A stretch of 64,000 nucleotides of DNA. It comes from JAOUEA01 sp963734685 (GTDB lineage Bacteria > Actinomycetota > UBA4738 > HRBIN12). Shown here in pieces: positions 41,701 through 50,750 of the stretch. Positions within the stretch are counted from its first letter, which is position 1. Each line of letters opens with the position of its first letter. The DNA lies in contig CAVTIC010000007.1 of assembly GCA_963734685.1 (NCBI GenBank), forward strand, positions 1,054,001 through 1,118,000, given 5' to 3'. A program made the translations under genes and the position numbers. The notes under the pieces were generated by a model. It did not search any database and was not told the DNA's origin. It was given only the letters and a program-made list of their open reading frames with translations.

Positions 41701-42531
41701 GTGAGCCTTGGTCGCGAGCAGCTGCTGGGCGTCGCACACGCCGAGCGGCAGCGTCTGGGGCGCATGATCCAGTACGCCGAACCCGAGACGTGGGAGCAGC
41801 CGAGCGCGGCGGAAGGATGGTGGAACCGCGACGTGCTCGCGCACCTGGCCGCCGGCGACACGATCGCCGCCCAACTGGTGGCCGGCGAGCCCGCCGCCGA
41901 GCTCGACGAGTGGCGTGCCGAGCACCCCGACGTTCCCTTCGACATCGACGCGTTCAACGCGTGGACCGTGAACCGCCGCTCCGGGCTCGACACGAGGGAG
42001 GTCCTGACGCTCTGGGGTCGGGCAGCCGATTCCTTCCTGACGCACTGCACCACGATCGACGACGCCGACTGGGCAGCGAGGCGCTACGACTACGTCGCGG
42101 GACCGATCGCCGCTCGGTACCTCGTGCAGACCAGGGTGGTCGAGTGGTGGCTGCACGGTGAGGACGTCCGTGCCACGAACGGGCTCGGCCCCCACTATCA
42201 GCATTGGCCGGTCAACCTCACGATCGACCTCGGGGTCCGCATGCTTCCGTGGTCGCTCGGGCGGGCGGGCCACGACCTGTCGGGCCTCACCGTGCAGGTC
42301 GACGCAGAGGGCGCCGGCGAGGGCTCGTGGCACTGGGGCCTGGGCGGCGGCGAAGTGCCCGCCTCGAAGAGGAAGCCCGATGCGACGATCTCCGGTCGCG
42401 CGCCCCAGCTCGCGCTCGTCGCCGGCCAGCGGCTCAAGCCCGACGACGTGCTCTCGTCGGGCAACGTGGTGCTCGGCGGTGACCGCCAGCTCGCCGACAC
42501 GGTGCTGCGTCATCTCCGGTCGTTCCCGTAG
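41701..42531 (+). CDS. MDMPI (maleylpyruvate isomerase-like, mycothiol-type) protein
   Basis: 276 residues. N-terminal DinB-like four-helix domain with the metal-binding HLAAGDTIAAQLVAG histidine region, and a middle helix ending VVEWWLHGEDVRATNG (second His). The C-terminal half resembles the SCP2/MDMPI_C beta domain (PDATISGRAPQLALVAGQRLKPDDV). Such proteins commonly use mycothiol; the substrate is unknown. GTG start (VSLGREQ) has GGAGGAC upstream. Encoded divergently from glycerate kinase. Confidence 0.85.
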   Translation: MSLGREQLLGVAHAERQRLGRMIQYAEPETWEQPSAAEGWWNRDVLAHLAAGDTIAAQLVAGEPAAELDEWRAEHPDVPFDIDAFNAWTVNRRSGLDTREVLTLWGRAADSFLTHCTTIDDADWAARRYDYVAGPIAARYLVQTRVVEWWLHGEDVRATNGLGPHYQHWPVNLTIDLGVRMLPWSLGRAGHDLSGLTVQVDAEGAGEGSWHWGLGGGEVPASKRKPDATISGRAPQLALVAGQRLKPDDVLSSGNVVLGGDRQLADTVLRHLRSFP

Positions 42532-42540
42532 CGCCGGCCC

Positions 42541-43534
42541 TCAGCGCGCGACGACGAGTCGCTTCACCGCTCGCGGGTAGGACCCGAACCGGTACTTGTA
42601 CTCGTAGTCGCCCTTCAGCAGGTCGAATCCGGTGCACCCCTCCTCGATCGCCAGCCTGATGTCCTCGGCGACGAGCACCATGCCGGGCGCGAGGTTGCCC
42701 CACGAGCGGTCGAACGCCGAGTTGTAGAGGTACGACGTGCCGCCCCAGACGAACCCGATCGTGCCGGCTGCGAGCTCGCCCCCCACCTCGATGAACGTCA
42801 GCCGGAACACCCCGTCGGCACAGAAGGCCTCGCCCAGCCTGCGGAAGAAGATCTCCATGCCCGGCACCATGAACACGCCCTTGGGCCCCTCGGACATGCG
42901 GTGCAGCTCCACGAACCTGTCGAGCAGCGCGATCATCGTCTGACCGTCCGCGGTGACGATGCGGAACTCCCCCGCTTCCTCGGCGAGCTTGCGGGCCTTG
43001 CGCTTGATCTCGTGACGGGACTTCGAGGGCAGGGTCGCCAGGTACGCCTCCCAGGTGGACGGAAGCGGCAGGAACGGGGCCACCCCGTTCTGGTCGTCCG
43101 TCTCGACGACCGCCAAACCGGCCGCGGCGGCCGCGTCCCGCAACAGGCCGAGCCAGGGCCGGTCCTCGAGCGAGACCTCGCAGGTCCGCTTCGCGCCAGT
43201 CGCCGCGGGTGAGCAGCGCCGTCCACAGCTCCTTCGCCATGGCGTCCTGACGATCTGGCAAGCCGACCGGGCCCATGTAATCGGTGACCTCGGTGCCGCC
43301 GAGGAACCGAAGCGTCTCCCCCATCCGCTCGAACGCGACCGCGCCGACCTGCGTGCCGTCGTCCTCCTCGGCGAAGGCGAGCAGCAGGGACTCAGGAGTC
43401 TCGCCGAACTCCTCCCAGTACAGCTTCAGGTACGCCGGGGTATGGAAGAACGTCCCGGCGGGGTCGGCTTCCACGAGCTCGTGCCATCCCCGGCGATGGA
43501 AGTCCCGCCCGTCCTCGCTGAACACGATCTGCAT
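42541..43534 (-). CDS. FemAB/GNAT-like aminoacyl- or acetyltransferase, one frameshift
   Basis: Two GNAT lobes. N-terminal lobe: VFSEDGRDFHRRGWHELVEADPAGTFFHTPAYLKLYWEEFGE. C-terminal lobe: LATLPSKSRHEIKRKARKLAEE, IGFVWGGTSYLYNSAFDRSWGNLAPGMVLVAEDIRLAIEEGCTGFDLLKGDYEYKYRFG. This is the CelD/FemAB (Acetyltransf_6) type. The frame breaks near 43168: removing one base lets DLRGLA continue as EDRPWLGLLRDAAAAAGLAVVETDDQNG. Unshifted pieces are about 42541-43143 (C-terminal) and 43169-43534 (N-terminal). Either an assembly error or pseudogene. A TAGGAT lies 9 nt before the ATG. Confidence 0.85.
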
Positions 43535-43602
43535 GTCGGGACAATCCTAAGGATGCACCGAGAGAGCGCCCCGGGCGCGGCGGCGGATCGAGCTCGCTCG
43601 GG

Positions 43603-45405
43603 TCACCAACTTCCGCCGCCCCCGCCCCCGCCACCACCGCCCGAGAAGCCACCGCCGGAGAACCCGCTCGAGCCCGAGCCCGACGGCGTCGATGCGATCG
43701 TGCCGCCGGTCGTGACGGTGAATCCCTCCATCGAATCCGAGAACTCCGCGAACACGAACGGCCGCGTGGAGACGTACCAGGACGTGTCGGGCTGGATGCC
43801 GAGAGCCTCGAACGCCTTGGCCCATCGGTCGGTGCAGCCGAAGACGACCGCGAACGGCAAGAACCTGGTGAAGACGAACTCCTTCTCGGCCCACCGTGAC
43901 ATGTGGGTCTCGGCTGTCTCGATCACCGTGCGGAAGCCTCGCACGCGACGCAGCAGCGCGGTGCCCTTGGCCGTGCGCGCCGGCATGTGCGAGGCCGTGG
44001 CGAGCAACAGCACCGCGCCCACGATCAGCGGGAGCCCGAGCAATCCCCAGTGGGTGAACGCGGCCAGGGCGAACGCGGCTCCGCCCGCCAGGATCAGCGC
44101 GAGCGCCCCAAGCCCGTACCACTTCGCGCGCACCTTGTCGGGGCGCTCGCTGAACCACCCGCGTTGCACCGCGTCGGCGTAGAGGGACTCCTGCACCCCT
44201 TCGAGGCGTTTCGCGAAGGTGTTCTTGAGCTCGGAGATCGTGACCTCGGTGCCGTCCTGGAAGAGCCCGTTCAGCAGCCGGCGCTCGTAGGCGAGCAGCT
44301 GGTCGTCGGACTGTTCCAGGCGGATCAGCCGCCAGTCGGGCTTGCCGAACCAGCCTTCCTTGGGGATCTCCTGGATCATCAGGAATCCTCGAACGGCCAG
44401 ATCGACGATCGTCGCCGAGACGTCGAGCACGTTGGCCTGCTCGTCGACCAGGGTGCCCATCTGGCCGGGACGGAGATCGTCGGGCGGCGCGAACTCCACC
44501 GGCGCCGAGGCGTCGGCCTCGAGCAGCGGCACGGCCTGGTGCTCGCCGGTGGGGTTGCCCATCACCTGGTCGACCTGCGAGCCGCGGAACCGCCGGTCAC
44601 GGCCTCGCCGCCACACCAAGGCGCCCACACCCGCGATCAGGGCGGCTGCGAGCAGCCCGGTGGCGCCGAGGGTGGCGGGCGTGCGCTGGAACGCCCGGCC
44701 GACCGACCAGCGCTCTTCGAGCACGGGCACCGGCTCGGGCACGGCCCCCTTCGACAAGGCGACGACGATCGTCACACCGCTGTGCGGACCCAGCCCGGTC
44801 TGCGCGAACCGCGCATCGGTGCCGCCGGTCACCGCCTTCTGGCAGGGCAGGGTCGATCCCTCGTAGCCCTGGAAGCACGCCACCTGGGTGATGTCGGCCG
44901 GCGCCCGCACCCGGACCGTCGCGCGTTCGATCGGCGCCGACCACTCCGTGCCGACCGCGTTCCAGTACAGCTCGTCGTGATCGCGGAAACCGTTCAGCGC
45001 GGCCTCGATCGTGTAGGTGAGCTCGTAGGTGTGCCGGCCCGTGATCTCGATGTCGGCGTCGCCGACGCGGATGCGCGTGATGCCTCCCGCGGCCGACTCG
45101 ACCTCGTAGCCTGCAGGCGTGCCCTCGGATGCGCGCACGCTGACCACATCGAGCGGGTAGATGCGGTCGTAGGTGTCGTCGTACCGCAGGCGCGTCGGGA
45201 TGTCGCGCAGGATGCCGTGGCGAGTGGACGCGCCGAAGTCGTAGTCGATCGTCTCGACGATCGTGAGCGTGCCGTCGTCGTCGATCTCGATCGCGACGCC
45301 GTAGTCGACGATGCGCTCGCTGGACTGGGCGAGCACCGGCGATGCGGCGAACACCGTGACCCCGGCGAGGGCGGCCACCACGACGAGGATGCGCCGCAAG
45401 CTCAC
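43603..45405 (-). CDS. DUF2207 domain membrane protein with glycine-rich tail
   Basis: 600 residues. Signal peptide RRILVVVAALAGVTVFAASPVLA; extracellular beta region ERIVDYGVAIEIDDDGTLTIVETIDYDFGASTRHGILRDIP typical of DUF2207; a transmembrane helix (LGATGLLAAALIAGVGALVW); a cytoplasmic winged-helix-like part (RFLMIQEIPKEGWFGKPDW, YERRLLNGLF); two more helices; and a Gly/Ser tail ending in GGGGSW. Function unknown. Its GTG start overlaps the stop of the upstream exchanger gene as GTGA. Confidence 0.9.
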   Translation of the reverse strand: MSLRRILVVVAALAGVTVFAASPVLAQSSERIVDYGVAIEIDDDGTLTIVETIDYDFGASTRHGILRDIPTRLRYDDTYDRIYPLDVVSVRASEGTPAGYEVESAAGGITRIRVGDADIEITGRHTYELTYTIEAALNGFRDHDELYWNAVGTEWSAPIERATVRVRAPADITQVACFQGYEGSTLPCQKAVTGGTDARFAQTGLGPHSGVTIVVALSKGAVPEPVPVLEERWSVGRAFQRTPATLGATGLLAAALIAGVGALVWRRGRDRRFRGSQVDQVMGNPTGEHQAVPLLEADASAPVEFAPPDDLRPGQMGTLVDEQANVLDVSATIVDLAVRGFLMIQEIPKEGWFGKPDWRLIRLEQSDDQLLAYERRLLNGLFQDGTEVTISELKNTFAKRLEGVQESLYADAVQRGWFSERPDKVRAKWYGLGALALILAGGAAFALAAFTHWGLLGLPLIVGAVLLLATASHMPARTAKGTALLRRVRGFRTVIETAETHMSRWAEKEFVFTRFLPFAVVFGCTDRWAKAFEALGIQPDTSWYVSTRPFVFAEFSDSMEGFTVTTGGTIASTPSGSGSSGFSGGGFSGGGGGGGGGGSW

Positions 45406-46466
45406 AGGTGCTCCACGAAGAAGAACGAGATGGCCATGATCACGTAGGCGCCGGTCAGCTGCGCGCCCTCCAACCAGTTGCTTCGGCCGTCGCTGGAGAT
45501 CATGAAGACCAATATGGTCGAGAGGGCTACCGCGGCGACCTCGAACGTCGAGAAGATGAAGTCCATCGGGTGACCGACCGCGAGCGAGATGAACACCAGT
45601 GCCGGCGCGACGAACAGCGCGATCTGGGTCGAGGAGCCGATCGCGATCTCCAAGGTGACGTCGACCTTGTCGCGCAGCGCGAAGAGCACGGCCGACGAGT
45701 GCTCCGCGGCGTTGCCGATGATCGGGATCACGATCAGGCCGACGAAGAACTCCGAGAGCCCGAGGTCCTCGATCGCCGGCTCGAGCGAGCCGACCAGGAA
45801 CTCCGCCATCAGGGCGACGAGCCCGGTCGAGACGACGAGCATGCCGACCGCGCGCCGCTTCGACCATGCGGCTTCCTCGCCCTCGGACGGCGTGCGGAAC
45901 AGGTGCTCGTGGGTGACGAGCGTGAACGCGAGCGCGGCGATGTAGAGCGCGATCAGCACCGCCGCCACGATGCCGCTCACCACCTCGCGCTGCAGCAGGT
46001 CGTCGCCGTTCGAGCCGAGCGCGAAGAGGGCCGGCATCAACAGGCCGGTCACCGCGAGCACGAGGGACGTCGAGTGCACCGATGCGGCGTTCGCGTTGTA
46101 GTGCTGCTCGGAGTGGCGCAAGCCCCCGAGGAGGAACGACAACCCCAGCACGAGCAAGAGGTTCCCGAGGATCGACCCCGTGAGCGAAGCCTTCACGACC
46201 TCGGTCTTGTCGTCGAGGATCAGGAACACCGCGATGATCAGCTCGGTCACGTTGCCGAACGTGGCGTTGACGAGGCCGCCGATGCGGGGTCCGGTGTGCA
46301 CGGCGAGCTGCTCGGTCGAGCGTCCGATCAACCCGGCGAGCGGCAGGATCGCGGCGGCCGATGTCAGGAAGATCGCGAGCTCGTTGCCTCCGGCGAGCTC
46401 GAGGGCCACGGCGACCGGCACCAGCACCAACAGCCAGTCGAGCGACGGCTTCTGCCAGGGCTTCAC
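45402..46466 (-). CDS. Calcium/proton exchanger (CaCA/CAX family)
   Basis: 354 residues, 10-11 hydrophobic helices. The two family alpha-repeats are visible: LVNATFGNVTELIIAVFLI and IVIPIIGNAAEHSSAVLFALR, with the GNxTE/GNAAEH acidic cores. Exports Ca2+ in exchange for H+. GTG start is 7 nt downstream of TAGGCT (46474-46479), leaderless; the DUF2207 gene is translationally coupled downstream. Confidence 0.95.
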   Translation of the reverse strand: MKPWQKPSLDWLLVLVPVAVALELAGGNELAIFLTSAAAILPLAGLIGRSTEQLAVHTGPRIGGLVNATFGNVTELIIAVFLILDDKTEVVKASLTGSILGNLLLVLGLSFLLGGLRHSEQHYNANAASVHSTSLVLAVTGLLMPALFALGSNGDDLLQREVVSGIVAAVLIALYIAALAFTLVTHEHLFRTPSEGEEAAWSKRRAVGMLVVSTGLVALMAEFLVGSLEPAIEDLGLSEFFVGLIVIPIIGNAAEHSSAVLFALRDKVDVTLEIAIGSSTQIALFVAPALVFISLAVGHPMDFIFSTFEVAAVALSTILVFMISSDGRSNWLEGAQLTGAYVIMAISFFFVEHL

Positions 46467-46473
46467 GCCGCGA

Positions 46474-46479
46474 AGCCTA
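46474..46479 (-). promoter_or_regulatory. Leaderless -10 (TAGGCT), Ca2+/H+ exchanger
   Basis: Ends 7 nt before GTG 46466. Confidence 0.55.
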
Positions 46480-46485
46480 GAGGAC

Positions 46486-46944
46486 CTAGCTGATCGTGTG
46501 CGGCTGCGCGCCGCTGGCGCTGCCGGCGCCCTCCAGCGCGTCCTGCAGCACGTCCCATGCGAGCACCGCGCACTTGATACGGATCGGGTACTGCACCACG
46601 CCCTTGAGTGCCACGAGGTCGCCGAAGCGATCCTCGTCGGGCCCTACATCACCGGCCATCATGCCCCGGAAGTCGGCCGCGAGCGCCTTCGCGTCGTCGA
46701 TGTCGGCGCCCGTCACCGCCTCGGTCATCATCGAGGCGCTCGACTGGCTGATCGAGCACCCCGCCCCCTGGAACGTCACCTCGGCGACGGTCTCGCCCTC
46801 GACGTGTGCGAAGACCGTGATCTCATCGCCACACAGGGGGTTGTTCGCGTGACACTGGAGCTCGGCGCCGGGCAGCTCGCGCTTGTTCCGGGGGTTCTTG
46901 TAGTGGTCGAGGATGACTTCCTTGTAGATGTCGTCGAGCGCCAC
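46486..46944 (-). CDS. sufU: Fe-S cluster assembly scaffold/sulfur acceptor SufU
   Basis: 152 residues: ALDDIYKEVILDHYKNPRNKREL, zinc/sulfur cysteines Cys38 (NNPLCGDEI, with Asp40), Cys63 (GAGCSISQSSASMM) and Cys125 (IRIKCAVLAW). The SufU-type insertion and order after sufS are typical of Actinomycetota and Firmicutes. GTG start has GAGGGA upstream; last gene of the Suf operon. Confidence 0.95.
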   Translation of the reverse strand: MALDDIYKEVILDHYKNPRNKRELPGAELQCHANNPLCGDEITVFAHVEGETVAEVTFQGAGCSISQSSASMMTEAVTGADIDDAKALAADFRGMMAGDVGPDEDRFGDLVALKGVVQYPIRIKCAVLAWDVLQDALEGAGSASGAQPHTIS

Positions 46945-46964
46945 GGTTCCCTCTCTCGTCGGGG

Positions 46965-48224
46965 TCAGCTGAAGATGGCCTGCGCGTGATCGAGGGCATC
47001 GACGAGCGCATCGACCTCGTCTCTCGTGTTGTAGACGTAGAACGACGCGCGGGCGGTCGCCGGCACACCGTAGCGGCGCATCACGAGCTGCGCGCAATGA
47101 TGCCCCGCCCGGATCGCGACGCCTCCCTCGTTCAGGATCGTCGCGAGGTCGTGAGGGTGCACGTCCTTGAACCAGAAGCTCACGGCGCCGCCGCGGATGC
47201 TCGCATCCTTCGGCCCGAACACGGTCGCGCCCGCGTCGAGCAGGCGATCGAGAGCGTAACGGGTGATCTCCTCCTCGTGGGCGCGCACGTTCGGCATGCC
47301 GAGCGCGTCGAGGTATCGGATCGCGGCAGCGAGGGCGACCTGCTGGGCGATCGGCATCGTGCCGGCCTCGAACTTGAACGGCGCCGACTTGTAGGTGCTG
47401 TGATCGTGGAAGACCTCGTGGATCATCTCGCCGCCGCCGAGCATCGGCTGCATCGACTCGAGCACGCCGGTCTTGCCGTAGAGACCCCCGCTCGCCGTGG
47501 GCCCGAGCATCTTGTGGCCGGTGAACCCCAGGAGGTCGACGTCGAGCGCCTGCACATCGATCGGCGAGTGTGGCGCGAGTTGCGCCGCGTCGACCGCGAT
47601 GATCGCGCCGACCGCGTGCGCCGCGTCGGCGAGCTGACGCAGGGGCGTGATCGTGCCCAAGGCGTTCGACATGCCGGTGACGCTCAGGATCTTCGTGCGT
47701 TCGGTCAGCAGGGAGCCGAGCTGCGAGAGGTCGAGCAGGCCGTCGTCGGTGAGCGGGATGTATCGCAGCGTCGCGCCCGTCACGGCTGCGGTCATCTGCC
47801 ACGGCACGATGTTCGAGTGGTGCTCCATCTCGGTGATGAGGATCTCGTCGCCCTCATGCAGGTGGGTGCGACCCCAGCCCTGTGCGACGAGGTTCATCGA
47901 TTCGGTGACACCGCGCGTGAACACGATCGTCTCGGGCTCCGGCGCGCCGAGGAACCGGGCCACGGTGGCGCGCGCGCCCTCGTACGCCTGGGTCGCCTCC
48001 TCGCCCAGCATGTGGATGCCCCGGTGCGCGTTCGCGTTGTGCCACCGGTAGAAGTCGGCTTCGGCCTCGATCACCTGGTTCGGCTTGTGCGATGTGGCCG
48101 CGCTGTCGAGGTACACGAGCGGGTGCTCGCCCACCGTGCGGGTGAGGATCGGGAAGTCGCGACGGATCGCTTCGACGTCGAGCCCGCCCATCCGTTCGTC
48201 CGTGGCCTCCGCGTGTTCGGTCAT
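46965..48224 (-). CDS. sufS: Cysteine desulfurase SufS
   Basis: 419 residues. N-terminus FPILTRTVGEHPLVYLDSAATSHKPNQVIEAEADFY, PLP Lys238 in LGFTGHKMLGPTASGGLYG, catalytic Cys377 in AGHHCAQLVMRRYG. Class II SufS donating sulfur to SufU. Followed by sufU after 20 bp and preceded by sufC. Confidence 0.96.
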   Translation of the reverse strand: MTEHAEATDERMGGLDVEAIRRDFPILTRTVGEHPLVYLDSAATSHKPNQVIEAEADFYRWHNANAHRGIHMLGEEATQAYEGARATVARFLGAPEPETIVFTRGVTESMNLVAQGWGRTHLHEGDEILITEMEHHSNIVPWQMTAAVTGATLRYIPLTDDGLLDLSQLGSLLTERTKILSVTGMSNALGTITPLRQLADAAHAVGAIIAVDAAQLAPHSPIDVQALDVDLLGFTGHKMLGPTASGGLYGKTGVLESMQPMLGGGEMIHEVFHDHSTYKSAPFKFEAGTMPIAQQVALAAAIRYLDALGMPNVRAHEEEITRYALDRLLDAGATVFGPKDASIRGGAVSFWFKDVHPHDLATILNEGGVAIRAGHHCAQLVMRRYGVPATARASFYVYNTRDEVDALVDALDHAQAIFS

Positions 48225-48247
48225 GGTCCCCGCTCCCTCGAGTGTCG

Positions 48248-49048
48248 CTACCCCACGTCCGCGGTGACTTCCGCCTCGAGGCCGAGTTCCGTGCGGATGC
48301 CCTCGTACCCCTTCGCTTCGAGCTCGTGAGCGAGCTCGGCGCCACCGGACTTCACGATACGCCCCCGCATCATCACGTGGACCTTGTCCGGCGTGATGTA
48401 GTTCAGCATGCGCTGGTAGTGGGTGATCAACAGCACACCGAGGCCGGGACCGACGAGCTCGTTCACTCCCTCGGCAACCAGCTTCAAGGAGTCGATGTCG
48501 AGGCCTGAGTCGGTCTCGTCGAGGATCGCGATCAGCGGCTGCAGCACCGCGAGCTGCAGCACCTCGTTCCGCTTCTTCTCTCCGCCGGAGAAGCCTTGGT
48601 TCACGTAGCGGTTCACCATGGCGTCGTCGATACCCAGCCGGTCCATCTGCTCCTTCATGTGCTTGCGGAACGCGAGGGCTCCCACCTGCTCGCCCTTGAC
48701 CGCCTGGTAGGCCGTGCGCATGAAGTTCACGACGCTCACCCCGGGCACCTCGGTCGGGTACTGCATCGCGAGGAAGAGCCCGCGCTTGGCCCGCTGGTCA
48801 GGCGTGAGCGCGGTGATGTCCTCGCCGTTGAAGACCACGCTGCCACCGGTGATCGCGTAGCCGGGGCGGCCCATGATCACGTTGGCGAGCGTGGATTTGC
48901 CCGAGCCGTTGGGGCCCATCAGCGCGTGGGTCTCGCCCTGCCGCACGACAAGGTCGATGCCGTTCAGGATCTGCTTGGCCTCGACCGTCGCGTGCAGGTC
49001 GTGTACCTCGAGGGTCGCGGGGGTGGTGCCGTTGCCGTTGTCGCTCAT
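48248..49048 (-). CDS. sufC: Fe-S assembly ATPase SufC
   Basis: 266 residues, ABC ATPase: Walker A GPNGSGKST (about 44-52), signature FSGGEKKRNEVLQ, Walker B LIAILDETDSGLDID, H-loop LLITHYQRML. Forms the SufBCD scaffold complex with SufB and SufD. Seven bp after the Rieske gene. Confidence 0.97.
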   Translation of the reverse strand: MSDNGNGTTPATLEVHDLHATVEAKQILNGIDLVVRQGETHALMGPNGSGKSTLANVIMGRPGYAITGGSVVFNGEDITALTPDQRAKRGLFLAMQYPTEVPGVSVVNFMRTAYQAVKGEQVGALAFRKHMKEQMDRLGIDDAMVNRYVNQGFSGGEKKRNEVLQLAVLQPLIAILDETDSGLDIDSLKLVAEGVNELVGPGLGVLLITHYQRMLNYITPDKVHVMMRGRIVKSGGAELAHELEAKGYEGIRTELGLEAEVTADVG

Positions 49049-49055
49049 CGTCTGG

Positions 49056-49373
49056 TCACACCTCGATCATCACGTCGCCGCCGTCGACCGATACCGGGAA
49101 CGTGTCGACCGGCTGGGTCGCGGGCAGCGTCTTCGGGTTGCCCGTGTTCAGGTCGAAGGTCGACCCGTGCTTCGGGCATTCGATCGTCTCGAGGTCGACG
49201 TCGACCTCACCTTCGTCCAGGTGGAACTTCGCGTGGCTGCATATCGCGTCGAGGGCGCGGAACCCTTCCTCGCCGAGGTTCACGACGGCGATCTCACGCC
49301 CGTCGAGCGTGAATCGGCGCGCCTCGCCGGGCGCGACATCCTTGGTCTCGCAGACGCGAACGGCGGCGCTCAT
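49056..49373 (-). CDS. Rieske-type ferredoxin in the Suf operon
   Basis: 105 residues. [2Fe-2S] ligands CxH in AICSHAKFHLDEGEVD and CxxH in ECPKHGSTFDLNTG. It is a small Rieske ferredoxin of the oxygenase-subunit type, often placed between sufD and sufC in actinobacteria. It may supply electrons during cluster assembly. Start overlaps sufD by 4 bp. Confidence 0.95.
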   Translation of the reverse strand: MSAAVRVCETKDVAPGEARRFTLDGREIAVVNLGEEGFRALDAICSHAKFHLDEGEVDVDLETIECPKHGSTFDLNTGNPKTLPATQPVDTFPVSVDGGDVMIEV

Positions 49374-50683
49374 CGGATCCCTCGCTCGAGCTCGTCCTCG
49401 ATCGCCGCCTCGGCGCCCTCGCGTACCTCGTCGATCTGCACGCGATCGAGCACCTCCTGGAAGAACCCGGTCACGATCAGACGCTCAGCCTCGTCGTGCG
49501 CGATGCCTCTGGACTCCAGGTAGAAGAGCGTCTCTTCCTCGACGGGCCCTACGCTCGCGGCGTGGCCGCACTTCACGTCGTTCGCCTCGATCTCGAGGTT
49601 CGGGATCGCATCGGCCTTCGCGTGCTCGCTCAACACGATGTTGCGGCTCGTCTGCATCGCATCGGTCCTCTGCGCGCCGGGACGCACGTAGACCCACCCT
49701 GAGTACACGGCACGGCTGCGATCCCGGAGCGCACCCTTGTACAGCAGGTCGCTCGTGCAGTTGGGAGCGACATGCTCCTGGCTCGAGCGGTGATCGAAGT
49801 GCTGGTCGCCGTCGGCGAAGAACACGCCGAGCTGCTCGCTGAAGCCACCGGGCGCCGCGAGCTCCACCTCGGTCTCGGTCCGGGCGAGGTCGGCGCCGAA
49901 CCCGAGCGAGAGCGTTCGCAGGTCGGCGTCACGCCCGGTGCGCGCACGCTGGATCGCGAGGTGGGTCATACCCGCACCCCAGTCCTGGATCGCGGCGTAG
50001 CGCACGTGCGCGCCGTCACCCACGTGGATCTCGGTGATCGCGTCGCTGAACGCGCGCGAGAGATCGGGGGAGGCGAATCGCTCGATGAACGTCACCTCGG
50101 CGCCCGGCTCCACGACGATCAGCGTGTGCGGGAATACGGCCGCCCCGTCGACATCGACGTACGTGAGCGTCTGCAGCGGCAGATCCACCTTGGTGTCGCG
50201 AGGCACGTAGAGGAACGTGCCCCCCGTGCGGAACGCCGCGTGGAGGGCCGTGAACCTCGTGCGTTTCGTCGGTACGAGGTCGTAGAGGTAGCGCTCGACG
50301 AGGTCGGTGTGCTCGGCCGCGGCCGCGTCGAGGTCGGTGAAGATCACGCCCTTGGCGGCGAGGCTCTCACCACGCTGCGTGGAGATAACCTCGGAGTTGC
50401 GCTGGATCATCAGCCCGGCGCGCTCACCGGCACCCGCCGCCTGCAGGAGTCCGTGGGCGTCGACGGCCTCGGGTCCACCCCCAGGCGTGAAGGGCGCGAA
50501 GGTGAGGTGCAGGTCGGAGAGGTCGGTATAGCGCCACTCCTCGGTCTCCTGCGAGGGTGTCGGGAGCGACTCGAACTCACGGAACGCCCTGGTGCGGAGG
50601 TCGCCGGTGAACCCGGCGACCTCGGGCAGGGACGCGAGCGCGGGCCCGTCGAAGGTCGTGTAGGGACTGGTCTCGGTGGTCAC
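49370..50683 (-). CDS. sufD: Fe-S assembly protein SufD
   Basis: 437 residues of the SufBD beta-helix: LQTLTYVDVDGAAVFPHTLIVVEPGAEVTFIERF, GFSEQLGVFFADGDQHFDHRSSQEHVAPNCTSDLLYKGALRDRSRAVYSGWVYVRPGAQRTDAMQTSRNIVLSEHAKADAIPNLEIEANDVKCGHAAS. GTG start 50681-50683 is 7 nt after TAGCAT (50691-50696), so sufD may also be transcribed from its own leaderless promoter within the operon. Confidence 0.95.
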   Translation of the reverse strand: MTTETSPYTTFDGPALASLPEVAGFTGDLRTRAFREFESLPTPSQETEEWRYTDLSDLHLTFAPFTPGGGPEAVDAHGLLQAAGAGERAGLMIQRNSEVISTQRGESLAAKGVIFTDLDAAAAEHTDLVERYLYDLVPTKRTRFTALHAAFRTGGTFLYVPRDTKVDLPLQTLTYVDVDGAAVFPHTLIVVEPGAEVTFIERFASPDLSRAFSDAITEIHVGDGAHVRYAAIQDWGAGMTHLAIQRARTGRDADLRTLSLGFGADLARTETEVELAAPGGFSEQLGVFFADGDQHFDHRSSQEHVAPNCTSDLLYKGALRDRSRAVYSGWVYVRPGAQRTDAMQTSRNIVLSEHAKADAIPNLEIEANDVKCGHAASVGPVEEETLFYLESRGIAHDEAERLIVTGFFQEVLDRVQIDEVREGAEAAIEDELERGIR

Positions 50684-50690
50684 GCCTCAA

Positions 50691-50696
50691 ATGCTA
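50691..50696 (-). promoter_or_regulatory. Leaderless -10 (TAGCAT), sufD (internal to Suf operon)
   Basis: Ends 7 nt before GTG 50683, in the 67-bp sufB-sufD gap. Confidence 0.5.
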
Positions 50697-50750
50697 CCCG
50701 GGGGGTCGGATTCACCCAACCCGTCGTTGCGCTGGAGGTATCGAGGGGAG

